Positions 1 to 10,132 of a stretch of DNA of 64,000 nucleotides are shown here, piece after piece. The DNA is from Nepenthes gracilis (Eukaryota > Streptophyta > Magnoliopsida > Caryophyllales > Nepenthaceae), in the NCBI GenBank assembly GCA_033239525.1, contig BSYO01000014.1, forward strand, positions 5,622,536-5,686,535, read 5' to 3'. The stretch's first letter is position 1. The number at the start of each line of letters is the position of its first letter. The notes under the pieces are model-generated. The model made no database searches. It saw only the letters and a program-made list of their open reading frames with translations, and was not told where the DNA came from. Made by a program: the position numbers and the translations under genes.

Positions 1-15
1 CGGAAGCCCAGGAAG

Positions 16-280
16 GCCAGTCAACGTTCCTGACGGCCCACCAAGGAGATAGGCACAGAAACTGAAAGGCCCAAGGATGGTCAACGTTGGCGTTGACCGT
101 CCCGGCGGCCAACTGGCTCAAAAACGGTCAACTCGGCGTTGACCGGTTTGTTGGGCCACCAGAGGCTTTGCAACAGAGATGGGCCTGTTCCATTATGGCC
201 CACGGCCCATCAGATGGTCGCCCACCGCTCTCCACGAAGGCGGCCGACACCCTGATGGTCAACTCAGACGTTGACCGTCC
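16..280 (+). promoter_or_regulatory. Cluster of W-box-like TTGAC cores in the LTR
   Basis: GGTCAAC and GTTGACC words occur as inverted pairs near 78-100, 126-143 and 258-278, plus GTCAACG near 19. TTGAC(C/T) is the known core bound by plant WRKY factors. The same cluster is present in the 3' LTR. Binding is inferred from motif density only. Confidence 0.5.
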
Positions 281-724
281 ACTTCTTACGCACTGGGCCC
301 TAAAATAGGCCCTTCTACAGAAATGGGCCTGACTCGCCTCAGGCCCATAGCCCAAATGAAGGCCACCAACGGACGCCTTTCACGCTCAGCCCAGCCCAAG
401 AGTTCTAGGGCATAGACCCACGATGGAGGAGGGCGACGAAAACCTGCAACGCATTTAATGCGGTCGCCGGAGACACGCAAAAGAGGTGGAAAGGCTAGCC
501 ACCAGGGGCATGGCTGGCACGACACCAACGCCACCTGCTTCCATCTGCAGGTGGCCAACCACTCCCCGCAGAGGGAGGAGTCAGGCTTGACAAACGACAC
601 TCCGCAACGTGCCGATCACGGCAACTGGGCAGCCGGCGTGACCAGCGGTCCACGACAGTGACCAACGGAGCAATGGCCCAAGCAGCGACCACCTTGGTGC
701 CCAAGAATCCAACATGGTGAGGCG

Positions 725-730
725 TATAAG
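725..730 (+). promoter_or_regulatory. Candidate TATA box of the 5' LTR
   Basis: TATAAG lies in a conserved LTR block just upstream of a C-rich stretch; the same hexamer is at 10902-10907 in the 3' LTR. The position fits an LTR U3/R boundary, but no transcript start can be seen. Confidence 0.45.
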
Positions 731-1235
731 AACCCTCACGCCCCACTGAGAAAGGGGAGCTTTTCTGAGATCCTTCCAAGCATCTTACATTCTTCACTTC
801 TCTTTGAATCAAGAACTAAAAAGACAAATCCTATTGACCGCTTCCTTTGAGTGAACTCCCGACCTTGCGCACGAGCTCGATCCTGGCCCGAGTTCTCAGG
901 CACGATCGAACTTCAAGGCAACGAACGGGTCGCTATACACGTTCTCTGCCTTCCCACCATCCAGATACGAGGAAGGGCCCGCTCCTTACTGACATCTGGA
1001 ACCAAATACTCCTCTCTCTTCTCTCTTCTCTCATTGCTCTTTCTATCCTTCAGTTCCTTCAATTGAAGGCTGTTTATTGACTTGAGCGTCGGAGTGTTTT
1101 CGGTGGGATTAATTCCCGCCGTGAACGCTGATCTCTTGTTTGCTTTAGTGGTGTGCAGGGTTCGCACTCGGTGAACGAAGCTGGATCAGCTCATCCAAGA
1201 ATCCCGGTCGTCAAGTCGGATCAGTGCACGCATCA

Positions 1236-1254
1236 TTGGCGCCTGTCGGGAATC
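1236..1254 (+). other. Primer binding site (tRNA not assigned)
   Basis: TTGGCGCCTGTCGGGAA begins directly after the terminal CA of the 5' LTR. TGGCGCC at this position is a common start for plant Ty3/gypsy primer-binding sites complementary to a tRNA 3' end. I cannot name the tRNA. Confidence 0.7.
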
Positions 1255-1317
1255 GCTTACAAAAAGCCTACCACAAAAAAATCCGCACTAACTCTCTGTC
1301 ACCTTCTCGCTTCTACA

Positions 1318-3032
1318 ATGGTGAACACGAGAGCACAAAGCTAGCGATCCAGCTAGGGGAGATCGTCGGCCCGACCGGGACCATCTTTGCTAATGTCCCG
1401 GTCAACGAGGCCACAGTGGGAGTCCGCCACCTTATTTTCGACAACCGGGTGGAGCGGATGCAAGGCTACAATCGCCTGCTCCAACTGCTCTGTGCACAGA
1501 AGGAGCAACAACTGCCGGTGGCTCCACCTGCCGTCATCCCCGCTCCCGCCACCAAAAAAGGTGGCCAGAGGAAGAAGAAGCCGGCCAAGAGGCCTGCGAA
1601 AGCCGGGAACAATCCGGCTCCGGCGTCCTCCCGCGCTCCTGGCCAGAACAGGCCAACAGAACGCTCCGGGAGTACGTCTCCTACAGAGAGCCCAGAAAGG
1701 AGAAATCCTCGATATTCTCGGGCAAAGGACCATCACGCAGTCCAGGAGCGAGCCTCCGGGACTGCCAGATCCACTGGTGGCAGCAGTCGACCGACTGCTG
1801 AACCCGCCGGGGACAAGACGGAGTTGAGGAATTTCCTCAACTCCAAGAGATCAGCCAACGCCACTCGTGCCGACCCACGAGTGGATCAAATCTGGAACCG
1901 CGTGTTCCAGAACGACGAGGGCACCATCGACTTGGACAGGTCGCCTTTCACTGCAGAAATCTTAAGCCGTCCTCTACCGTCCAAGTTCAAAATGCCGTCC
2001 CTTGACTTATATGATGGGGGCAGTGATCCGGTTGACCACCTGGATCACTTCCACACCCATCTAAATCTACAAGGGCTAGAGGACTCGGCAATGTGCCGTT
2101 GCTTTCCACTCACCCTGAAGGGAGATGCCAGAATCTGGTTTCACCATCTCCCTTCAGGCACGATCAGCAGCTTCCGTGAACTCACGGACCTCTTCCTGGC
2201 CCAGTACGCGTCAAGCCGGCGGGAAGAAAAACAGCCGTGGCACCTCTCCCACATAAAACAGAAACCGGGAGAGAACCCACGACGCTTCCTGGATCGCTTC
2301 GTGGCTGAGGCCAGGAGGATTCCCAGGATCACTGAGGAGATGAAGTTGGGCAGCTTCATCTCGGTGCTGACTTATGGCGACTTTTTCAAGCACCTTGCCC
2401 ACAAAAATCCTCAAACTTTCCGCTAGGCGGAATCCATCACCAGGGCCTACGCAGCAGCGGAGGAGGCCAATGAGGCAAAACGTCCTGAGAGGGCGGACCA
2501 GCCTCGGCCGTTCCCTGGTGATGGGAAAAGAAAATACAGTGGCGGGGAACACTCCCGCCAGAAACAACGACGGACTGGGCCCCCAGAACGCAGAGACTAC
2601 GGGCCCACCACCTTCACGCCCTTGACAGACACACGCTCCAATGTTCTAATGCAGATTCGCGGAGAAAAATTTTTGAAGTGGCCAAAGACGCTGAAGAAGG
2701 ACTCGGAAATCGGGTCTAAATCAGTAATCTTCCACCGCTCTGTCGGCCATTCAATCAAGAAGGCAAAAGCGCTGCAGAAGGAAATTGAGGACTTGATCCA
2801 CAGAGGACACCTCACCCGGTTTGTCAAGGGGCCTGGACAGAACTCAGGAGCGGCCAACGAAGAAGGGCAGGAGCGAACGCCTCCCGAAACAGATTGCGGC
2901 GGGGTGGTCAACATGATCAACGCCCGACTGCTAGGGGCCCGGGATGACAACAAGGGGCAGCAGGTGGGAGGAAGAAGCAACGCACGTAAGACAACATCAT
3001 TAGCTTTAGTGATTGTGACTCGAACCATATAA
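1318..3032 (+). pseudogene. gag: Degenerate gag with gag-pol linker
   Basis: The best start is the ATG at 1318 (MVNTRAQS), a typical gag opening for this group, but it meets TAG at 1342. A frameshift there is needed to enter the long frame, which is open to TAG at 2424. That frame holds a basic Pro/Ala/Lys-rich region and then a retrotransposon gag domain at about 1980-2420 (motifs DARIWFHHLP, KQKPGENPRRFLDRF). After TAG the same frame continues (SITRAYAAAEEANEAKRP) through an Arg-rich region into a linker with KEIEDLIHRGHLTRFVK, typical of the Tat gag-to-protease segment, until 3032. Capsid protein in function; here non-functional without readthrough and a frame repair. Confidence 0.88.
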
Positions 3033-3059
3033 TCTCCCCATGTTGACCCCTTGTAATCT

Positions 3060-3200
3060 GGCACTCGTTTGGATGGTACGTCGGACTACCGGTGAAGCGA
3101 GTCTTTGTCGATAATGGAAGCTCTAAACATTTGCTTTACTTGGGACGCGTTCTTTAGACTAGGCCTAAGAAAAATCAACTAAAACCTGCCAAGGACCTTT
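3060..3200 (+). pseudogene. Remnant aspartic protease
   Basis: At 3101-3124 the sequence reads VFVDNGSS, matching the catalytic D-T/N-G motif of the retroviral-type protease in plant Ty3/gypsy elements (VLVDNGSS-like). Stops and frame changes lie on both sides (for example TAA at 3030 and TAG at 3087), so no intact protease remains. It would cleave the Gag-Pol precursor. Confidence 0.7.
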
Positions 3201-3392
3201 ATACGGCCTTGACAATGAACCAGTGCCCGTTCAAGGGACAATCCAAGCGGAGGTCACCCAGGCACTTACCCAAAAAACAAGTCGCATGCTAACCTTCCTA
3301 GTGGTTGACTTTGCCCTTTGTTTACAACGCCATATTGGGCGTGCCGTGCCTAACAGGCGTTTGGGGCAATCACGTCAATTCCACATCTTAAA

Positions 3393-4450
3393 ATGAAATT
3401 CCCAACGCCCCACGGCGTCGGAGAAGTTCTGGGAGATCAGGTCATTGGGCGGACCTGCTACATGGCCCAGATTGCCCCTGGCGGCAGAACTGACATGGCG
3501 GGAGAACTCGATCACCGAGACGAGATCACCTTGCAACAAGCGCAGCCCGGTGAAGCCACGGATCTAGTCCCACTGGACCGGGGGGAACCGGACAAGTGCG
3601 TCCAGGTTGGCGGCTCACTCACCAGGCCACTGCGCGACGAATTGATCGCGTCTTTACGAAGAAACGCAGACCTTTTTGCCTGGACTCCGCGGACATGCAG
3701 GATTTGGTGAAGTGATGGTCCAAATTGGGCCTCGATCCGGATCGAAAGTCGGTCGGGTAAACGGAGGAGGAACCACTCCGTCCCGAAAAACTAATCGCCA
3801 TCCGAGAGGAGGTGAAGAAATTGCTGGACGCAAGCTTCATTAGGGACGTCCAATACCCGGACTAGCTCTCAAACGTCGTCCTAGTTAAGAAGAGCAACGG
3901 AAATTGGCGAATGTGCGTCGATTTTACCGACGTCAACAAGGCTTGTCCAAAAGACAGCTTTCCCTTGCCCCGGATTGACCTGTTGGTTGACTCCACGGCA
4001 GGGCATGAGCTGCTAAGCTTCATGGACGCTTATTCGGGCTACAACCAGATCAGAATGAGTCCAGAGGACGAGGAGCATACCTCATTCATGACGGACCAGG
4101 GCACCTATTGCTATAAGGTCATGCCCCCGGGTTAAAGAACGCTTTGGAGCCACTTATCGGCGCCTAGTGAACAAGATGTTCAAAAGCAAATCGGTCGCAA
4201 CATGGAGGTCACGTCGACGACATGCTCGTCAAGAGCGAGTCACGGGCGACCACGCACGTGACTGGAGGAGTCATTTGGGGTGCTCGCCTTGGCACCAAAT
4301 GAAGTTAAATCCGGCCAAGTGTGTTTTCGGCGTAACCTCGGGAAGTTCTTGGGTTTCATCGTCTCTCGGCGGGATCGAGGCAAACCGAGAAAAGATTAAG
4401 GCCCCGGGCCGACATGGCTCCCGAGAAGCGTAAAAGACGCCCGATTATTT
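3393..4450 (+). pseudogene. Degenerate reverse transcriptase
   Basis: 3393-3500 encodes the pre-RT linker ([15 protein letters not shown]). RT fingers and palm follow at about 3780-4135 (WRMCVDFTDVNKACPKDSFPLPRID, cut here to its core words, then SFMDAYSGYNQI), and the catalytic box is HVDDMLVKS near 4205-4232, in place of the usual Y-x-D-D. Stops at about 3710, 3865 and 4133 and several frame changes break it. The enzyme copies element RNA into cDNA in family members; this copy cannot. Gene order (RT before two RNases H and integrase) is as in Tat elements. Confidence 0.88.
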
Positions 4451-4589
4451 CGACGGCTTTGGCCGCTGTCCGCTTCTCGCGAAGTCGGGGACAAATACCA
4501 GCCCTTCTTTAAAGCCTTGAGAGGAACAAAGTCTAACGGATTCCGATGGACGGTTGATTTGCTGCACCGCCTTCGATGAGTTGAAGCGG

Positions 4590-5440
4590 TATCTCGCCAG
4601 CCCACCGTTGTTGGCGTCACCCAAAGACGGAGAGGAGGCTGTACCTTTACTTGGCAGTGTCGGAGGCATCCCTCAGCTCCGTCCTCGTGCGCCAGGAGTC
4701 CGACATCCAACAACCTGTCTACTACGTGAGCAAAACACTGACCGGCCCGGAAACTCGCTACCCGCGCGCTGAAAAAATGGCGCTGGCCCTTATCGCAGCA
4801 GCGAAAATTGAGGCCATATTTTTCAGCGCATCGCATAGTGGTCCTTACGGGCCAGCCACCGAAAGGCATCCTCCAAAGCCCGACGTTTGGGCGATTGGTA
4901 AGTGGGCGATTGAATTGGCGAGTTCGACATCGAGTTCGAGCCCCGGACACGCCATAAAGGCCTGAGCTCGCTGACTTCATCGTCGAGACCACAACCCCAA
5001 TCCAAGAAGAACAGCCCAACGAAAACAGCCCGGCGGGGGCCCTGAATGGCGCCCCACGTGGGCCGGATCGTCCACAGGCAGTGGCAATGGGGCAGGGTAA
5101 TCCCCGACTGACCCCCGATGGATACGAGATCAAGTACTCCCTAAAACATGATTTCCCCGACCAACAACGCCGCTGGGAGTAAGAAGCCCTACTAGCTGGC
5201 TTGCGATAGGCAAGGAGTGCTCGCCAAGAGGTTGGCGATCCACGGCTGACTCGAAGTAATCGTCAACAGTGTCAATGGGGCTTGAGGCAAACAACCCTTC
5301 CCTGGCCAGGTACCTGGCAAAGGCAAAGGAGGCTATCCAGGGCTTCGACAAGCTGACCCTGGTTCACGTTCCTCGAACAGAAAATTGGAAGGCAGACCGG
5401 CTGGCTAGAGCAGCTGCTGCCCAGAACCCAGAACAGTATT
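4590..5440 (+). pseudogene. RNase H followed by second (archaeal-type) RNase H
   Basis: The first RNase H reads AVSEASLSSVLVRQE, then PVYYVSKTL and RYPRAEKMALAL at about 4651-4810. About 300 bp further on, fragments IKYSLKHDFP, EALLAGL and LARYLAKAKEAIQGF match the additional RNase H known from plant Tat elements, ending in VPRTENWKADRLARAAAA near 5370-5420. The domains are split over different frames, with stops around 5180. The second RNase H is the main reason for placing the element in the Tat lineage. Confidence 0.82.
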
Positions 5441-6735
5441 CGAGGGACATGCGGGAGGTCCTGAACACTCCTAGCGTAGAGAAACAGGAGGCCATGCAGA
5501 TTTCGGAGACGGAAAACTGGATGACTCCTTACCTTAGATACCTGGCCGACGGATCACTTCCGGAGGACGCTGAAAAGGCCAAGCAGATTAAAAAGACAGC
5601 CGGCTGGTACACGGTAGTTGATGGGCGGCTATATCGCCGCGGATACTCAACTCCGTATCTCCCGTATCTATCCCCGAGGAGGCAGACTACGCGCCGGGCG
5701 AAGTTCTCCTTGGGATGTGGATCGCACGTAGAGGCGGGAAGAACCTCGGCCTTCAAAGTCATGCGGCGGGGCTACTGCGGCCCTCAATGAAAAAGGACGT
5801 GCTTGAGTTTGTAAAGAAATGTGAAAGCCGCCGACTTCATGGCAACCTCCACCACCCGGCCGTCCGCGGACAAGTCCCTTCGTGCCCGTGGCCCTTCGCT
5901 TGATGGGGGCTTGACATTCTCGGCCCATTTCCGTTGCCACTGGACAAAGGAAATTCGTCATATGGGCATCGACTACTTCACTAAATGGGTCGAGGCTGCC
6001 CTTTCATAAAAATCACCGAACACAATGCTCTGGGAATTCCTTCGCGGGGCATTGTCTCTGCAGATAACGGCGTCCGTCAGGTCGTGGTGACCGGCAAGGA
6101 CCCGATTTGGGAAACGCTTCACCAAGTATTGTGCCGGCCTTGGAATCAATTTGGTCCACACTCGTAGCATACCCCGTGCCAACGGGGTGGAGGTCACAAA
6201 CCGTACGCTACTCCACGGGTTAAAAACTAGATTGGAGGACGCCGGGGCTCTTGGTGGACGAGCTCCCGGCCGTCCTATGGTCTTATTGCACGACCCGAAA
6301 GAATCAACACGCGAGACACCCTTCAGCCTACATTCATGGGATCAAGCGGTAATCCCGGTCGAAATCGGGCTTCCAAGTCTCGGTGGAGTTCTTGACCACG
6401 GACCAACTCCCGAAAATCGGGAGCACTTGGACTTGTTGGAGGAAGCTGTGTGACGCGGCTAGAGTACTGCAGGTAAGATAGCATACCAAGACCGAGTTGC
6501 CCGGTACTACAATAAGAAAGTGAAGGCCCGGCGGTTCAACGTTGGGGACTTGGTCCTGCGAAGCATCGAGGCCACAGGCAAGCTGGCCGGCCGGAACAAG
6601 CTCTCTCCCAATTTGGAAGGACCTTTTCTTGTCTCCGCCCATCCCGAACAATGGGGCATACAAGCTCCGGAACCGGGCGGGAAGTTGGTCCCACGAACGT
6701 GAACGCAACCCACCTAAAGCGTTACTACCAATAAG
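5441..6735 (+). pseudogene. Degenerate integrase
   Basis: The N-terminal part (WMTPYLRYLADG, GWYTVVDGRLYRRGYS) lies at 5515-5650. A zinc-finger-like segment with LEFVKKCE is near 5800-5825. Catalytic-core words GIDYFTKWVEAA (about 5965-6000), SADNG (near 6057-6072) and a broken TNGVEVTNRTLLHGLK region (near 6180) follow. The C-terminal part is ARRFNVGDLVLR (about 6528-6560), SPNLEGPFLV, and a final NATHLKRYY just before 6733. It is spread over all three frames. Integrase joins element cDNA to host DNA; this copy is dead. The closing motifs are typical of Tat and Retand elements. Confidence 0.85.
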
Positions 6736-6909
6736 AGGCCAGCACGTCTTTGACCCATCTATGTGCATTCACTCGCATGCTTGTTTTAATTTGACAAAAT
6801 AAGGAGTTTACTTAGCATATAGGATCCTAGGGTATATGAATTGCGTTTGCAGCGGAGTTTACCCGACCTAGGGGCGCCCCTAAGTCGGGAGGGTCTTCAC
6901 CCTCTCGTT

Positions 6910-7165
6910 AAACCCTAGTCATCTAGGTGGCCGAAAGTGGCCTGAAACCCTGGTCATCCAGGTGGCCCATAGCGGTCTTAAACCCTAGTCATCTAGGTGG
7001 CCCATGAGCGGTCTGAAACCCTGGTCATCCAGGTTGCCCATGAGCGGTCTAAAACCTCGGTCATCCAAGTGGCCCATAGCGGTCTCAAAACCTCGGTCAT
7101 CCGAGCGCCCGAGAAGCGGTCGTACTAAACCTTGGTCATCCAGTGACCCATAGCGGTCTAAAAAC
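6910..7165 (+). repeat. Tandem repeat, about seven 35-36-bp units
   Basis: Units begin with AAACC(C/T) at about 6910, 6945, 6980, 7016, 7051, 7087 and 7127 and share GGTCATCCAGGTGGCCCA and AGCGGTCT. The minus-strand reading gives a 12-residue repeat around HLDDRGF, but the units drift in length (35, 36, 40), so coding is unlikely. Such satellites downstream of pol are common in Tat-group elements. Confidence 0.85.
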
Positions 7166-7169
7166 CTTA

Positions 7170-7787
7170 GGGGCAAGAATGGCACACGCGACGACCTCTT
7201 TCGGGGAGCAAGAACGCGTCGATCAACGATTGGTCGAAGGGAGAAGCACTTCTTCTCCAACATTGGCAGCCCAAGTCTTCACTTGAACGGCGCCACCAGG
7301 CTGGTTCTTACAACCGCCTGCCTGACTTGAGGATCTCACTCCTTAAGCAGCTAGCCAACCAGGTTGGCTACCCCACGCACCAACTTTCTCTATGAAGGGA
7401 TGGCGTAATCAAACAATAACGGGAAGCGCTCCTTCTCTAACACTAACCGCCCAAGTTCCCTTGCTAAAGATCGTGAGGATGGTTAATGCGACCACCTGCC
7501 AAGCCTGGGGGCTAAGCTCCTCAGGCAACCAAGCAACAGTTGCTGACCAACCAACTTGGCCGCCCAAAACAGCAACTCACGCAAGCAACGAACACAAAGC
7601 AGTAAAAGGCAATGGACGCTAAACTAAAAGATCATCCATTTTATTGCTTACGAAGTATGGTACAATTTCCATACGGTCCAAAAAACGAAAGAGAATACAA
7701 AAGGCTACGAGGCTGGCGGACCACCCTGGCTGTCTCGGGGCTCTCCCTGCAAGTCTTCCTTGCGCAGCGCCGTGCGGTTCCTTTGAT
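7170..7787. other. Tat internal non-coding region
   Basis: There is no recognisable coding signal on either strand. The stretch separates the tandem repeat from the antisense gene remnant and includes fragments alternating CCAACCAGGTTGGCTACC-like inverted words near 7350. I see nothing else to annotate. Confidence 0.5.
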
Positions 7788-8445
7788 TTATAAGCTCCAC
7801 AGGGAAGTCAGGAACAACCAACCGCGCGACGCGACGTCCGATATTGAGCCCCTCCACAGCCGGGCGTGCAGTGCGCCCCCGACCTCGTGAAGGCTCATCC
7901 GAGTATCCAACTCGCTCTCTACGACGGCGATTCTATCCGAAAGGCGTTTGTTGTTCGTCTTAAGCCGATCTTCCTCTTCCTTTGATCGGGCGACCTCCGC
8001 CTTCAATGCAGCGATCTCTGCCTCTAAGTCCACCACGACAACCTCAAGAGCGGCTGGCTGCTCGCGTAGCTCTCCTCTCCCGAGGCGGCCGACTTTGGCA
8101 TCTAGCTTGGGCTATCTCAGCCTCCCGCTCTGCGATAATGCGATTGCGTTGTTCTATTTCCCTGAGACAACCGAGGCCACTCTTCTTGGGCCGCACAGAC
8201 CGAGCAAAGCGTGAGCTTATAAACATAAGGAAAAAATACAAGGAAGCAAAACGCAGGTTATACCTCGTAGGTCTTCCAATAGGACCTCGCAGGCTGGACT
8301 CCGAGGCCAGGACCAGCCGACGGCGGAACCGGGACGTGTCGAGGCCGGGAACATCCTCGCCTGAACATACCGCTACCTCATCCAAAATACGATCCAAAGA
8401 CTCATCGTCCTCAACGGCGTGGCGGGCTCCTCCACCGCGATCCAC
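7788..8445 (-). pseudogene. C-terminal coiled-coil part of the Tat antisense ORF
   Basis: Two minus-strand stretches in different frames read as heptad-rich helices: EIEQRNRIIAEREAEIAQAR (about 8100-8165) and EAEIAALKAEVARSKEEED (about 7960-8030) followed by NNKRLSDRIAVVESELDTR. They continue from the domain encoded at 8812-9585 in the order seen in proteins of this family (gypsy-type domain, low-complexity linker, coiled coil). Frameshifts near 8090 and a premature end break the frame. A short intron around 8185-8263 (GTATAA...AG on the minus strand) is possible, but its length does not keep the frame. Confidence 0.6.
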
Positions 8446-8811
8446 CGGAGTACTCGCGGCGGGTGTCTTCTTCTGGCTGCCCTTGGGACGGCTGCTGGAG
8501 GATCAGCCCTCGGCGGCTCCACGTATAAACCCGCAAGCCCTCGGGCGGGCGCGTCGCGAGCCGGCTCCTTCGCCGATCCCATCCAGCGGCGCCTAAAACC
8601 ACCTTCGCAGCAGTTGGGCCAAAATAACTCCGCCCGGCATCCGGCGGCCTGTCCCTCAACGGATTTCTCCGCCGGAAGTGTTGCAGGACCCCGCAAATCC
8701 CGGCAGCCACAAGGTCAATCGAGAGGAGGAAGATGAGGGCGTGGCGCTTGCCCTCGCGGCCGCTTCCTCCGAAGACACCGGGCGGATGAGCAACTTCCTC
8801 GAGTCGTCAGC
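8446..8811 (-). pseudogene. Linker of the Tat antisense ORF, frame unclear
   Basis: This GC-rich stretch lies between the antisense gypsy-type domain and its coiled coil. Minus-strand frames are Arg/Pro/Ser-rich (RRRHPP, EEPATPLRT) and no single frame is open throughout, so I treat it as a decayed low-complexity linker. Plus-strand ORFs here are shadows. Confidence 0.4.
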
Positions 8812-9585
8812 TTAGGCATTGCGAATCGCGGGTGTGGCTTCGCACCGGTGGCGGTGGGCCCCATTCAACCTTCTCGGTCTCCTCCCCGGAAACCAAGAAG
8901 TCCCTTCTAAATTCATCGGGATTCTTCTCGTCAGATGGGCCGTGGTCGACCATGCATACGCGGATCTCTCCGCCGTGATCAAGACGTCAAGGTGAACCTC
9001 TGGGACCTCGCCCCGGTCTTTCGCGATGGGGCATTCCTCTCCCACCTTCACGAAGAAGAACCGGTCCTTCCAGTTCTTCAGGGAGTCGTAAATAGCCTTG
9101 CTTATCTTGATCCCCGCACGGGGGCTGAGTGAGATCCACTCGGCCCCCTGGGTCACCTTAAATATGACCTTAAGACCGGACATCCTAAACCTCCGTTTGA
9201 GCTTCCGGGCAAAAATGCATAAAGTACAAATATACCTCACCGCGTTGGCATGAAGCTGGGCAATGGGAACCCCTAGGGCCGCTACGATCGACTCTAGCTC
9301 CTCCGGAAGGGGCAGCCGGAGCCCGCTCCTCAGGTGGGCCTCGTAGACGGTGATGTAGCCTTCCGGTGGGTGAGAGGCTATTTCATCTGCTCCCGGAACC
9401 CTCCAGGCCATCTCCTTCGGAATGTTAAATTCGACGCACAAGGCCTTAATATCACTCTCCCTTAAGACAGATGAGATTTCCGCGACGGAGGCCATGATCG
9501 GAAAGGTTCTAGGGTTTTCCTCAGAGGGTTGTCTTCGAAACGAGAATGAGGAAGACGAAAGGCTTGGAGGCGTAACTGATTTCAA
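8812..9585 (-). CDS. Antisense ORF of the Tat element, 'putative gypsy type transposon' domain
   Basis: This 257-codon frame runs opposite to gag-pol, between pol and the 3' LTR. Residues around ITVYEAHLRSGLRLPLPEEL, then a helix with LHANAVRYICTLCIFARKL and a segment WISLSPRAGIKISKAIYDSLKNWKDRFFFV (quoted in part), resemble the Pfam family 'putative gypsy type transposon' (PF04195). That family is known from plant Tat elements as an extra antisense gene of unknown function. ATG at 9585 is the longest start; ATG at 9495 (MASVAEISSVL) is more likely, because family members usually begin shortly before the LREFDI-like helix. The frame ends at 8812 without the coiled coil that should follow, so it is probably truncated. 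G-box words lie 230-320 bp upstream. It is by far the best preserved frame of an otherwise decayed element. Confidence 0.72.
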   Translation of the reverse strand: MKSVTPPSLSSSSFSFRRQPSEENPRTFPIMASVAEISSVLRESDIKALCVEFNIPKEMAWRVPGADEIASHPPEGYITVYEAHLRSGLRLPLPEELESIVAALGVPIAQLHANAVRYICTLCIFARKLKRRFRMSGLKVIFKVTQGAEWISLSPRAGIKISKAIYDSLKNWKDRFFFVKVGEECPIAKDRGEVPEVHLDVLITAERSAYAWSTTAHLTRRIPMNLEGTSWFPGRRPRRLNGAHRHRCEATPAIRNA

Positions 9586-9722
9586 ACAAAATGGAAGGAA
9601 AATTTAGGCGCCAAGCTCGCAAAGGACGCCGTCAGAATTGCCACATGTCAACTCCTCATTCGATCCAGCCAAACGACGGGACTCCCGCACGAAATCCCTC
9701 ATTAATGCTCCGTCAGAATTGC

Positions 9723-9812
9723 CACGTGTCGCCACCCCACTCGGCCCCGAGCCAGGACGGATCTCTCGCGTACAATTACCCGGATCTCCTTCCAACCAAA
9801 AGGGGACACGTG
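9723..9812 (-). promoter_or_regulatory. Two G-boxes upstream of the antisense ORF
   Basis: CACGTG occurs at 9723-9728 and 9807-9812, both in the wider palindrome-like context (A/C)CACGTG(T/C), with a CACATG variant near 9641. They lie upstream of the antisense start. G-boxes are bound by plant bZIP and bHLH factors; a promoter role here is inferred from position. Confidence 0.4.
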
Positions 9813-9861
9813 CCACTTTCTGACTGGCAGTCCGGTCAAAAGCTAGCAGAAATCATTCCTT

Positions 9862-10025
9862 GAATTGACGACGTCAACAATTTCGAACTCCGAATTGACC
9901 AGGCCAACAATTCCGGAACTCCGAATTGGCCAGACGTCAACAATGCCGAACTCCGAATTGACCGGGAAGGTCAACAATTACGGTACTTCTAATTGGCTAA
10001 AGCGGTCAACAATTCCGGTCAAACC
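9862..10025 (+). repeat. Degenerate 32-36-bp repeats with GTCAACAATT / AATTGACC
   Basis: Five units of the type GTCAACAATT...CTCCGAATTGACC start near 9873, 9904, 9936, 9970 and 10006. Each unit carries W-box cores on both strands. They lie just before the polypurine tract and may belong to the antisense promoter region. Confidence 0.75.
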
Positions 10026-10118
10026 TTCCTTCACGCTCTTGTGAGTTTCCACGGGATTCTCAAAGCAAGGGAAGACGTCCAATCATGAACATACTGGAGG
10101 TCAGAAATCTGACCAGCA

Positions 10119-10132
10119 GCATGGGGGCCTAG
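10119..10132 (+). other. Polypurine tract
   Basis: GCATGGGGGCCTAG immediately precedes the first TG of the 3' LTR. A purine-rich run here primes plus-strand synthesis in LTR elements; this one is interrupted by CCT, so it is imperfect. Confidence 0.55.

Larger units (their letters stand above)
1..1235 (+). repeat. 5' LTR of Tat element (5' end off-window)
   Basis: It aligns from end to end with 10175-11417 and finishes in CATCA, immediately before a primer-binding-like site. The first 590 bp differ from the 3' LTR at only about nine positions I could count by eye. Blocks around 600-690, 835-895 and 1205-1230 differ much more. The full LTR, judged from the 3' copy, is about 1285 bp. Confidence 0.93.

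Noticed and set aside
6910..7165. CRISPR-like array
   Set aside because: Units are continuous and degenerate with no spacers, and the window is a plant nuclear sequence.
8185..8263. Intron in the antisense Tat gene
   Set aside because: Minus-strand GTATAA and an AG fit, but 79 nt would break the frame that continues on both sides; without transcripts I do not annotate it.
8419..8736. Plus-strand ORFs opposite the antisense Tat gene (also 7982-8596)
   Set aside because: Shadow frames in GC-rich sequence; the minus-strand reading has the recognisable domain and coiled coil.
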